Below are positions 16,385 to 23,341 of a stretch of 32,001 bases of DNA, one piece after another. The DNA comes from an uncultured Planctomycetota bacterium. Lineage in GTDB: Bacteria > Planctomycetota > Planctomycetia > Gemmatales > HRBIN36. The position numbers were made by a program, and so were the translations under genes. How positions within the stretch are numbered: the first letter of the stretch is position 1; every line of letters starts with the position of its first letter. The stretch is taken from assembly GCA_937944855.1 (NCBI GenBank), contig CALFAY010000042.1, positions 1 to 32,001 on the forward strand. The letters are read 5' to 3'. The notes beneath the pieces were generated by a model. The model was given only the letters and a program-made list of their open reading frames with translations. It was not told where the DNA came from and ran no database searches.

Positions 16385-17536
16385 TCAATCCAAGGCGCGA
16401 CCCAGAAACAGGCCGACGTAGCTTTCGTATCGCTGGGCAGCCATGCGGTGCAGCCGGACGGCTTCGCGGACAGCACATCCTTCGGCAGTTTCCAGATGGT
16501 TGCAGTCGGGATAGCGGCAGAAGCGGACATAGGGGCGGATCTCGGCGAAAAGGCCCTCGACCTCTTCGGGCAGAATGTTCCAGAGCGAAAACTGGCGAAT
16601 GCCGGGGGTGTCCACGACCCAGCCGCCGATGTCGAGCCGGATCAACTGCGTGGTCGTGGTGGTGTGTCGGCCTTTTTCCGTGGCTTCGCTGACCTCGGCG
16701 ACCCGGAGGCCCAATTCGGGTTGAATGGCATTGAGCAGCGATGATTTACCGACGCCGCTCTGTCCCGCGAACACCGTCTGCTTGCCGATCAGTAGCTCCT
16801 TGAGCCAGGCGATTCCCTGCCCGGTGACGGCACTGGTCAGAAGCACGGGAACGCCGAGCTGGCTGTACATGCCGATGAGCCATTGGAACTCGACCGGGTC
16901 GGCAAGGTCGATCTTGTTCAAACAGACAATCGGCCGAATGCCGCCTTGCTCGGCACTGGCGAGGTAGCGGTCAATGAGGTGGGGCTTCACTTCCGGCTGG
17001 CGCAGCGAGGCGACGATGACCAGTTGGTCCACGTTGGCGACGATGACGTGTTCCTTGCCACGGGATTCGCGGGTAAGCAGGCCGTGCCGCGGTTCGATCC
17101 GCTCGATCATGCCTTCGTCGCGGGTTGCGGGACGGAACCAGACGCGGTCGCCGGGAGCGATGATGTTGCGTTCGTCAATGGTCAGGCTGCGTAATAGTCC
17201 GCGAACGACGCAGCGGTACTCCCGGCCGTCGTCGGCGGCCACGATGCTTTGCAGCCCAAGGACACGAAGCACCCTCCCAGGCAGACACTGTTCGGGATCG
17301 ACGGCAGGCATGAGGGCGGGGATTTCGCCCCCGGTCTCCTCGGCGGAAACCTCCTGATCGGTTACAATAGTTCGTTTCCGGGACAGATCGCCCCGGGGCC
17401 GGACCCGCTCCTCGCCCCGAACCGCGTCGCCCTCGGCGAAGCCGTGCTGGTGATATTCTCGCGTCCAGCCGTGCTCCCGGGGCGGTTTGTAGTGTTTTTT
17501 GCGAAGGTTGACCCGGGCTTTCTTCTTCTTGGCCAT
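16385..17536 (-). CDS. rsgA: Ribosome small subunit-dependent GTPase A
   Basis: RsgA (YjeQ) helps the final maturation of the 30S subunit and hydrolyses GTP on the ribosome. The 383-residue product has a basic N-terminus (AKKKKARVNLRKKHYK), an OB-fold region (about 85-155), and the circularly permuted GTPase order that defines the family. G4 NKID is at 207-210, then G1 GQSGVGKS at 258-265, then G3 DTPG at 309-312. A C-terminal zinc site follows with Cys340, Cys345, His347 and Cys354. The first 80 residues are longer than in E. coli and include an acidic linker. Its ATG overlaps the ATG of the divergent deacetylase gene by two bases, so its promoter must lie inside that gene. Confidence 0.93.
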   Translation of the reverse strand: MAKKKKARVNLRKKHYKPPREHGWTREYHQHGFAEGDAVRGEERVRPRGDLSRKRTIVTDQEVSAEETGGEIPALMPAVDPEQCLPGRVLRVLGLQSIVAADDGREYRCVVRGLLRSLTIDERNIIAPGDRVWFRPATRDEGMIERIEPRHGLLTRESRGKEHVIVANVDQLVIVASLRQPEVKPHLIDRYLASAEQGGIRPIVCLNKIDLADPVEFQWLIGMYSQLGVPVLLTSAVTGQGIAWLKELLIGKQTVFAGQSGVGKSSLLNAIQPELGLRVAEVSEATEKGRHTTTTTQLIRLDIGGWVVDTPGIRQFSLWNILPEEVEGLFAEIRPYVRFCRYPDCNHLETAEGCAVREAVRLHRMAAQRYESYVGLFLGRALD

Positions 17537-18224
17537 GCTCGATTTCCTGGCGATTGCCGCTCATCCTGACGATGCCGAGATCGGCGTCGGCGGCACGTTG
17601 GCCCTGCTGAAATCGCAGGGATTCCGCGTCGGCGTCCTCGACCTGACCGACGGCGAACCGACGCCGTTCGGCTCTCCCGAAGTGCGGCATCGGGAGGCGG
17701 CGGAGGCGACGGCAGTGCTGCGGCTCGACTGGCGGGACAACCTCGGGCTGACCAATCGGCGTGTGGAACACGATCTGGAGACCCGGGCGAAACTGGCCGG
17801 GGTGATCCGCCAGACTCGGCCCCAGGTGCTCTTCGCTCCATACTGGGAAGACAGCCATCCGGACCATGTCGCCGCCAGCTCGCTCGTCGATGCCGCCCGT
17901 TTCTGGGCCAAGCTGACCAAGACTGATCTGCCCGGCGAACCGCACTTGCCTTCCCGGATTTTGTATTACTTCAGCGTGCATCTGCGCATCCATCCGCAGC
18001 CGACTCTCGTCATTGACATCAGCGAACACCTGGAAACCAAGTTGCAGGCCCTACGCTGCTACCATTCGCAATTCGTCCTGGGCCGTCCCAATGACCGGCC
18101 GACGGTGATCGACAAAGTCCGCGACCAGGCCCGTTACTGGGGCTGGGCCATCGGCACGACGGCGGGCGAGCCGCTGGTGAGTCGGGAACCGCTTGGCTGG
18201 CGCAGTCTCCGCGATCTGACTTGA
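17535..18224 (+). CDS. PIG-L/LmbE-family deacetylase, BshB1 type
   Basis: The 229-residue product starts MLDFLAIAAHPDDAE, the standard opening of BshB1 enzymes, which remove acetate from GlcNAc-malate in bacillithiol synthesis. The zinc ligands are in AAHPDDAE (His10, Asp13) and the third in DSHPDHVAA. EPTPFGSPEVRHREAAEA and HSQF support the BshB1 subgroup. The alternative TTG start at 17499 would add a stretch (AFFFL) encoded inside rsgA and is not needed. No other bacillithiol gene (bshA, bshC) is in the window, so the substrate is inferred. The gene diverges from rsgA with a two-base overlap. Confidence 0.82.
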   Translation: MLDFLAIAAHPDDAEIGVGGTLALLKSQGFRVGVLDLTDGEPTPFGSPEVRHREAAEATAVLRLDWRDNLGLTNRRVEHDLETRAKLAGVIRQTRPQVLFAPYWEDSHPDHVAASSLVDAARFWAKLTKTDLPGEPHLPSRILYYFSVHLRIHPQPTLVIDISEHLETKLQALRCYHSQFVLGRPNDRPTVIDKVRDQARYWGWAIGTTAGEPLVSREPLGWRSLRDLT

Positions 18225-18238
18225 GTCCATTTCGGTGC

Positions 18239-18287
18239 GCGGGTCGGCTTATTCTCCGGATCGTCCGGCATTTTCCCCCGAACCCGC
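18239..18287 (+). terminator. Nested hairpin after the deacetylase gene, possible terminator
   Basis: The outer stem GCGGGTCGG (18239-18247) pairs with CCGAACCCGC (18278-18287) with one bulged A. Inside is a perfect small hairpin CCGGA-TCG-TCCGG (18256-18268) followed by CATTTT. It starts 14 bases after the stop codon. It could end transcription or act as an RNA structure. Confidence 0.35.
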
Positions 18288-18449
18288 CTGTTCTTCGCGG
18301 TCGTTGGCAAGCTGTAACGGCCCTGCGTGGCGGGTCGGAAAGAATCGTCGGGAACTGCGGGGGCAGGGCGAAGGGCCAGTCGGCCTACGGACGATATTAC
18401 ATCGCGGAACAATGCAACCTTCGGGAAACGGCCGGAGGAGGGCTGCCGC

Positions 18450-18719
18450 GTGCGCCGCGAACTGAACGTCCTGGCCTTGCTCAAGGCCGACCATCGGTAT
18501 GTCTTTGTGTACGACGACGCCAGTCGGGCTGAACTGATCGAGGCCTTTCGCTGTTGGGCGACCGATCCGGCGTTGAATTTCAACTGGTTCGATGCCGCGG
18601 TCCTGACCGAAAAGGCCCGCCAGCAAACGGCCGACCAGGGGAGCGGCGGAGCAGGGGCGGACCCAGATCTGCCGGAAGCTCAGCGGTTCTCTCCGGCGTC
18701 GCGGTTGCGGGATTTGTGA
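18450..18719 (+). CDS. Small conserved-looking protein of unknown function, upstream of xerC
   Basis: The start is GTG 18450, with a strong GGAGGAGGG at 18434-18442, 7 bases upstream. The 89-residue product reads VRRELNVLALLKADHRYVFVYDD, then LIEAFRCWATDPALNFNWFDAAVLTEKAR, then a low-complexity polar tail. The first 60 residues have a compact alpha/beta look with aromatic residues. I have an impression of similar short proteins in other planctomycetes but know of no function. The stop (18717-18719) touches the GTG at 18720 and precedes the ATG at 18726, so it is translationally linked to the recombinase gene. Confidence 0.65.
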   Translation: MRRELNVLALLKADHRYVFVYDDASRAELIEAFRCWATDPALNFNWFDAAVLTEKARQQTADQGSGGAGADPDLPEAQRFSPASRLRDL

Positions 18720-18725
18720 GTGCCA

Positions 18726-19616
18726 ATGCACCAGGCCCTGGCGGACTTTCTGCGATACCTCAGCGTCGAGCGCAACGCCTCGGCGTTGACGGTGAAATCC
18801 TATCGGGAGGATCTCAGGCAGGCTGCCGACTTTTTCCGCAGCCAGGGTGTCGCTGAACCGGAGCGGATCACGACCCGCCTGGTTCGGGCCTACTTGGCCT
18901 GGTTGCACGAACAAGGATACGCCAAGACGACCACGGCCCGGAGGCTGGCGGCCATCCGTTCGTTCTTTCGGTACCTGCATCGCAACGGACAAGTGCGGGA
19001 AAACCCGGCGGAGACGCTGCGGGGTCCACGCCAGGAACGCAAGTTGCCCAACTTCCTGACCGAAGCGGACCTCATCGCCCTGCTCGAAACGCCGTCGTCG
19101 AGTACGCCGCTGGGACTTCGGGACCGCGCCATCCTCGAAGCCCTCTACTCGGCCGGGCTGCGAGTCAGCGAGTTGGTCGGCCTGAACCTCGCCGACGTGG
19201 ACCTGGATGCGGGCGTGGCCACGATCCGGGGCAAGGGCAAGCGGGAGCGGTTAGCTCTTCTGGGCCGACAGGCGCTCAAGGCCCTCAAGGCCTGGTTGGA
19301 AGAGCGGGAGCGTCTGCTGGCCACGCTTCAACGCCAGTCCGAGGCCGTCTTCCTGAATCTGCGGGGAACACGTTTGACGGTGCGGAGCGTCGGCCGCCTG
19401 GTCCGGAAATATCTCTTGCAAGCCGGGCTGAATGTCCGGGCCACCCCGCATACGCTCCGCCACAGTTTCGCCACGCATCTTCTGGATCGCGGAGCCGACA
19501 TCCGCAGCGTTCAGGAGCTTCTCGGCCACCGCAACCTGAGCACGACGCAGGTGTACACGCACCTGACCACTTCCCGGCTGCACGACAGCTACCGTCGTGC
19601 TCATCCTCGGGCTTGA
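18726..19616 (+). CDS. xerC: Tyrosine recombinase XerC/XerD type
   Basis: The enzyme resolves chromosome dimers at dif together with a partner recombinase. Numbered from GTG 18720 the product has 298 residues; ATG 18726 makes it 296 and is my choice, though neither start has a strong ribosome-binding site. The N-terminal SAM-like core-binding domain covers about 1-100 (FLRYLSVERNASALTVKSY). The catalytic domain has all residues of the family: Arg148 in GLRVSEL, Lys172 in RGKGKRER, His244 and Arg247 in HTLRH, His270 in LGHRN, and Tyr279 in QVYTHL. Length and motifs fit a housekeeping Xer protein rather than an integrase of a mobile element. C versus D cannot be settled from the sequence. Confidence 0.88.
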   Translation: MHQALADFLRYLSVERNASALTVKSYREDLRQAADFFRSQGVAEPERITTRLVRAYLAWLHEQGYAKTTTARRLAAIRSFFRYLHRNGQVRENPAETLRGPRQERKLPNFLTEADLIALLETPSSSTPLGLRDRAILEALYSAGLRVSELVGLNLADVDLDAGVATIRGKGKRERLALLGRQALKALKAWLEERERLLATLQRQSEAVFLNLRGTRLTVRSVGRLVRKYLLQAGLNVRATPHTLRHSFATHLLDRGADIRSVQELLGHRNLSTTQVYTHLTTSRLHDSYRRAHPRA

Positions 19617-19639
19617 TTGGGAAAGGGAATAGGTGGACC

Positions 19640-20761
19640 ATGTTTGCCTCTGCCCTTCGCTTGACCTTGCTAACCCTGGTGGGGATCGCCTGGGCCGCTC
19701 CGGCATCCGGGCAGGAGATCCGCTGGCGCTACGAATATGGCTCGGCTCGGACCGAAGCCCAGCGGAGCGGTCGGCCGCTGTTTCTCGATTTCTCCACGGA
19801 ATGGTGTACCTACTGCAAGAAACTGGACGTGACCACCTTCCGTGATGCCGAGATCGTCCGGTTGCTCAACGAACAATTCGTGCCGGTCAAACTCGACGGC
19901 AACCGCGAGAAACGCCTCGTCGAGGTTTTGCAACTTCAAGGCTACCCGACGCTCATCGTGGCCGGGCCAGACGGGCGTATCCTTAAAACGATCGAAGGCT
20001 TCGTGGATGCGGCCCGTTTGCGTGCTCATTTGACCGACGCGCTCGCCTCGCTGGACAACCCGGAATGGATGATCCATGCCCAACAGGAAGCGGTCCGGCT
20101 CGTGAAGTCCGGCGAGTACCCGAAGGCGGTGGTGCTGCTCAAGTCGGTCCTGGAGGACGACCGTCAGCGGCCGGTCCAGGTGCTGGCCCGACGCCATTTG
20201 CAGGAGATCGAGAGCCACGCCGGCCACGAACTGGCCCAAATCCGGCAGTTGATCGAACGCCAGGACCTCATGGCGACCGTGGACCAGCTCGAAGCGTTTG
20301 CGCAACGCTTCGCGGGGACGAAGGCGGCTCAGGAGGCGTTGGCCCTCCACGGCGAGTTATGTCACAGGCCAGAAGTGAAGACCGCTCGACGGCAGCGCCA
20401 GGCAGCCGAACTGCTGACCCAGGCTCGCCGCGATTTCGAGGCCCAACAGCACTTGTGTTGTCTGGACCGCTGCATCGTGTTGACCACGCAATTCGGCGAC
20501 CTGCCCGAGGGAAGCGAAGCCCAGCGCTTGCTCGAAACGCTCAAAGCCAATCCGCAGTGGCTCAAGGCTGCTTCCGAACGTTTGGCCGACCGCCTCTGCG
20601 AAACCTACCTCGCTCTGGCCGACCTCTGGATTCAACGAGGGGAGTTGGATTTGGCAGCCGAGGCGCTCCGGCGGGCCGCTGCCGTTGATGGTTCTCGGTA
20701 CGCCGAAGCGGCCCGGCAGCGCCTTGTACAGATGCGGAACCGCGCTCAGGCCGCTCCCTAG
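19640..20761 (+). CDS. Exported thioredoxin-fold protein with helical repeat domain
   Basis: ATG 19640 gives 373 residues; AGGTGGA lies just upstream. A signal peptide covers about residues 1-24 (LTLLTLVGIAWAAPASG). A thioredoxin-like domain follows, with the redox motif WCTYCKK (Cys56, Cys59), a cis-Pro in GYPTLIV, and a C-terminal helix near DALASL. This matches periplasmic DUF255/thioredoxin_7 proteins that keep cysteines reduced. Residues 155-373 are helical with TPR-like stretches (AVVLLKSVLEDDRQRP, LAAEALRRAAAVDG). The gene lies 23 bases after xerC. Its last codons and stop (GCT CCC TAG) fall inside a copy of the dispersed 25-bp repeat at 20751-20775. Confidence 0.8.
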   Translation: MFASALRLTLLTLVGIAWAAPASGQEIRWRYEYGSARTEAQRSGRPLFLDFSTEWCTYCKKLDVTTFRDAEIVRLLNEQFVPVKLDGNREKRLVEVLQLQGYPTLIVAGPDGRILKTIEGFVDAARLRAHLTDALASLDNPEWMIHAQQEAVRLVKSGEYPKAVVLLKSVLEDDRQRPVQVLARRHLQEIESHAGHELAQIRQLIERQDLMATVDQLEAFAQRFAGTKAAQEALALHGELCHRPEVKTARRQRQAAELLTQARRDFEAQQHLCCLDRCIVLTTQFGDLPEGSEAQRLLETLKANPQWLKAASERLADRLCETYLALADLWIQRGELDLAAEALRRAAAVDGSRYAEAARQRLVQMRNRAQAAP

Positions 20762-20806
20762 CGGTCGCGGCTCGGATGAATCCGCTCCCTAGCGGTCGCG
20801 GCTCGG
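20751..20806 (+). repeat. Two exact 25-bp repeats of the dispersed family
   Basis: Copies at 20751-20775 and 20782-20806 (period 31) read CCGCTCCCTAGCGGTCGCGG followed by CTCGG. The first copy supplies the stop codon TAG (20759-20761) of the thioredoxin-like gene. The core is shared with the repeats around 11590-11706. Confidence 0.9.
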
Positions 20807-20814
20807 AAAGACAC

Positions 20815-20842
20815 TTGACCGTTTGGCGATCAGCCGTATCCC
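20815..20842 (+). promoter_or_regulatory. Promoter candidate for the repeat-protein/PQQ pair
   Basis: TTGACC (20815-20820) and TATCCC (20837-20842) are 16 bases apart. The -10 box is 49 bases before ATG 20892. The site lies immediately after the second 25-bp repeat. Confidence 0.4.
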
Positions 20843-20891
20843 ATTGCCTAGCGTTCTTCCCTCCTCAGGCCGCTTCCGTTGAGGCAGGGCC

Positions 20892-22106
20892 ATGACCCAC
20901 CGCACTACAGTCTTCGGCATCGGTTTGGTCAGCATCGCTTTGGGATTTTCGATGCTTCTGGCTGCCGATGATCCGCCGCTCGAAACCAACCACGAGTTTG
21001 AGGCTGCCCTCAAAGCTCTCCTGACGGTAAGCAAAGAAGGCAAGGGAGCGGCCGAAGCGGCCCGGGCCGTCCGGCAACTGTCCGGTCGTCCTGCCGACGT
21101 GTTGCCCGCTTTGCTCCGGCCGATGGATCAGGCGTCGCCAGAGGCCCGCAACTACCTGCGAGCTGCCATCGAAGCCATCGCTGACAACACCATCGCTGGC
21201 GGTAAACCGCTCCCCGTCAAGCAACTGGAAGCTTTCCTTCAGGACCAGGCCCACGATCCCAAGGCCCGACGTTTGGCCTACGATTTGCTCCTGCGAGTCG
21301 ATCCGACCGTGCCCCAGCGCTGGCTTCCGGGCATGCTACAGGATCCCAGCCTGGAACTGCGTCGCGACGCCGTCGCGTTGGCCATGCGCGAAGCGGAAGC
21401 CGCTCTGGCTTCCGGAGACAAGGGCACGGCTCGGCGGAAGTTCGAACAGGCCTTTCAGGGTGCCCGGGACCGCGATCAGGTGGACGCTTTGGCGAAGCAC
21501 CTGAAGAACCTCGGCGTCGCCGTGGACATCGCTGGGCACTTCGGCTTCATCCGCGATTGGATGCTCGCCGGGCCGTTCGACAACTCCGGCGGCGTCGGCT
21601 TCGCAGCCGTTTATGCCCCGGAAAAAGGCGTCGATCCGAAGCAAACCTACGTCGGCAAACAGAACCTGCAAGTGGCTTGGAAGCCGCACTCGACCACCGA
21701 TCCGTATGGCGTTGTCGATCTCAACAAAGCCATCGGCAAGCACATGGGAGCGGTCGGCTACGCTTATGCCGTGGTCGAGTCGCCGGAGGCTCGGCCGGTC
21801 GAGGTCCGCGTCGGCAGCAACAATGCGGTCAAGGTTTGGCTCAATGGACAGGAAATGATCGCCCACGAGGAATACCATCACGGCAACCGCATGGACCAGT
21901 ACGTCGGGTCGGGAACGCTGAAGGCCGGCCGTAACGAGGTCCTCATCAAGGTCTGTCAGAACGAACAGAAAGAGGAATGGGCCCAATCGTGGTCGTTCCA
22001 GCTTCGCTTGTGCGACCGGGTCGGCTCGGCGGTGCCGGTGACGGTGGTGAAGCTGCGGGCGGATCAAGCCTCTGCGGGCACGGCGGAGGGAAGGGAGCAA
22101 CCATGA
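20892..22106 (+). CDS. Exported protein with helical repeats and a C-terminal beta-sandwich
   Basis: The 404-residue product starts with a signal peptide (IGLVSIALGFSMLLAADD). Residues 35-200 are helical, with HEAT-like alternation (EAARAVRQLSGRPADVLPALL, DPKARRLAYDLLLRVDP, DPSLELRRDAVALAM). Residues 215-385 look like a PA14 or galactose-binding beta-sandwich, as found beside glycosidases: RDWMLAGPFDN, VGSNNAVKVWLNGQEMIAHEEY, LKAGRNEVLIKV. No catalytic motif was recognised, so a binding or scaffold role outside the cytoplasm is inferred. The stop overlaps the next start (ATGA at 22103-22106), so it is made together with the PQQ-like protein. Confidence 0.65.
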   Translation: MTHRTTVFGIGLVSIALGFSMLLAADDPPLETNHEFEAALKALLTVSKEGKGAAEAARAVRQLSGRPADVLPALLRPMDQASPEARNYLRAAIEAIADNTIAGGKPLPVKQLEAFLQDQAHDPKARRLAYDLLLRVDPTVPQRWLPGMLQDPSLELRRDAVALAMREAEAALASGDKGTARRKFEQAFQGARDRDQVDALAKHLKNLGVAVDIAGHFGFIRDWMLAGPFDNSGGVGFAAVYAPEKGVDPKQTYVGKQNLQVAWKPHSTTDPYGVVDLNKAIGKHMGAVGYAYAVVESPEARPVEVRVGSNNAVKVWLNGQEMIAHEEYHHGNRMDQYVGSGTLKAGRNEVLIKVCQNEQKEEWAQSWSFQLRLCDRVGSAVPVTVVKLRADQASAGTAEGREQP

Positions 22107-23329
22107 AAACGGAGCTTCGCACAGCGGCGTATCTGGGCGGAATCAGCTTCATCCTCCTGGCCTCGGCTGTTCAGGCCGGCGATTGGCCGCAGTTCCGCGG
22201 GCCGAATGGCAGCGGCGTCTCGGACGAGAAGGGTCTGCCGATCCGCTGGTCTTCCGAACAGAACATCCGCTGGAAGGCGGAACTGCCGGGCCGCGGCCTG
22301 TCGTGTCCGGTCATCGTCGGCGACCGCGTGTACCTGACAGCCTGTAGCGGCTACCAGCAGGACCGGCTGCATGTCCTGTGCTTCCGCGCCGCGGACGGAA
22401 AGAAGCTGTGGGAACGGCAGTTGTGGGCCACTGGCAGCACGATGTGCCACCCGACGACGTGCATGGCCGCTCCCACTCCGGTGGCTGATGCCCAAGGCGT
22501 TTACGCCTTCTTCGCCACCGCCGATGTCGCCGCTTACGACCCCGACGGCCATCTGCTGTGGTATCGCAGCCTGTCGCGGGATTATCCCGGGATCGCCAAC
22601 AACGTCGGCATGGCTGCTTCGCCGGTGGTGTTCGGCGATCTGCTGTTTCTCCCCCTGGAAAACGCCGGGAACTCCTTCGCCCTGGCCGTGGATCGCCGCA
22701 CCGGAGCGACCCGTTGGAAAGTCGAACGCCATCGAGACATCAACTGGATCACGCCGCTGGTCGTGTCGGGGGAAGGGCGGACTGAGGTCCTCTTCCAGAC
22801 CTCCCGCGACATTACCGCCTACGATCCCGAGACGGGCAAACGCCTCTGGTCGCATGAAGGGGGCTTGTCCTCGGTGTCTTCGCCGATCCTGGGCCGAGAC
22901 CGGATTCTGGTACCCGGCGGCGACTTCACGGCGTTGAAGGCGGCAAGCGGATCCGCGGCCCCTGAAGTGCTCTGGAAAACCAACCGCATCAAGACCTCGT
23001 ATCCCTCGCCCGTCTTCCTTGACGGCCGCATTTATACGCTCAATCAGGCGGGCATCCTTGTGTGCAGCGACGCCGAGGACGGCAAGACGCTGTGGCAGGT
23101 CCGGCTCAAAGGGCCGTTCTGGGCCACGCCGGTGATCGCCGACGGCAAACTCTACGCGCTCAACGAGGAAGGCACGACCTTCGTCGTGGATCTCCGCACC
23201 GACGACGATGAGGCCCGCATTCTGGCCCAGAATCGTCTGGAGGACAAGTTCCTTGCTACCCCAGCCATCGCCCACCGCAGCCTGTTTCTGCGCTCGGACC
23301 AGTTCCTCTACTGCATCGGAGAGCAATGA
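22103..23329 (+). CDS. Exported PQQ-like (pyrrolo-quinoline quinone repeat) beta-propeller
   Basis: ATG 22103 lies in an ATGA overlap with the previous gene and has GGGAGC upstream. The 408-residue product has a signal peptide (residues 1-23, ending SAVQAG) followed by WPQFRGPNGSGVS, a typical planctomycete opening. Repeated blades of the kind A.DGKKLWERQL, DRRTGATRWKVE, DPETGKRLWSHEG and DAEDGKTLWQVRL define a PQQ-like eight-bladed propeller. Such proteins often lack PQQ and serve as binding platforms or outer-membrane assembly factors (BamB type). Coupling to the repeat protein suggests that the two form a complex. The gene converges on smc with only 12 bases between. Confidence 0.8.
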   Translation: MKTELRTAAYLGGISFILLASAVQAGDWPQFRGPNGSGVSDEKGLPIRWSSEQNIRWKAELPGRGLSCPVIVGDRVYLTACSGYQQDRLHVLCFRAADGKKLWERQLWATGSTMCHPTTCMAAPTPVADAQGVYAFFATADVAAYDPDGHLLWYRSLSRDYPGIANNVGMAASPVVFGDLLFLPLENAGNSFALAVDRRTGATRWKVERHRDINWITPLVVSGEGRTEVLFQTSRDITAYDPETGKRLWSHEGGLSSVSSPILGRDRILVPGGDFTALKAASGSAAPEVLWKTNRIKTSYPSPVFLDGRIYTLNQAGILVCSDAEDGKTLWQVRLKGPFWATPVIADGKLYALNEEGTTFVVDLRTDDDEARILAQNRLEDKFLATPAIAHRSLFLRSDQFLYCIGEQ

Positions 23330-23341
23330 CGCGAACGGCTG

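Noticed and set aside
17499..17534. TTG start for the deacetylase, adding 12 residues
   Set aside because: The family begins at MLDFLAIAAHPDD and the added stretch is encoded within rsgA.
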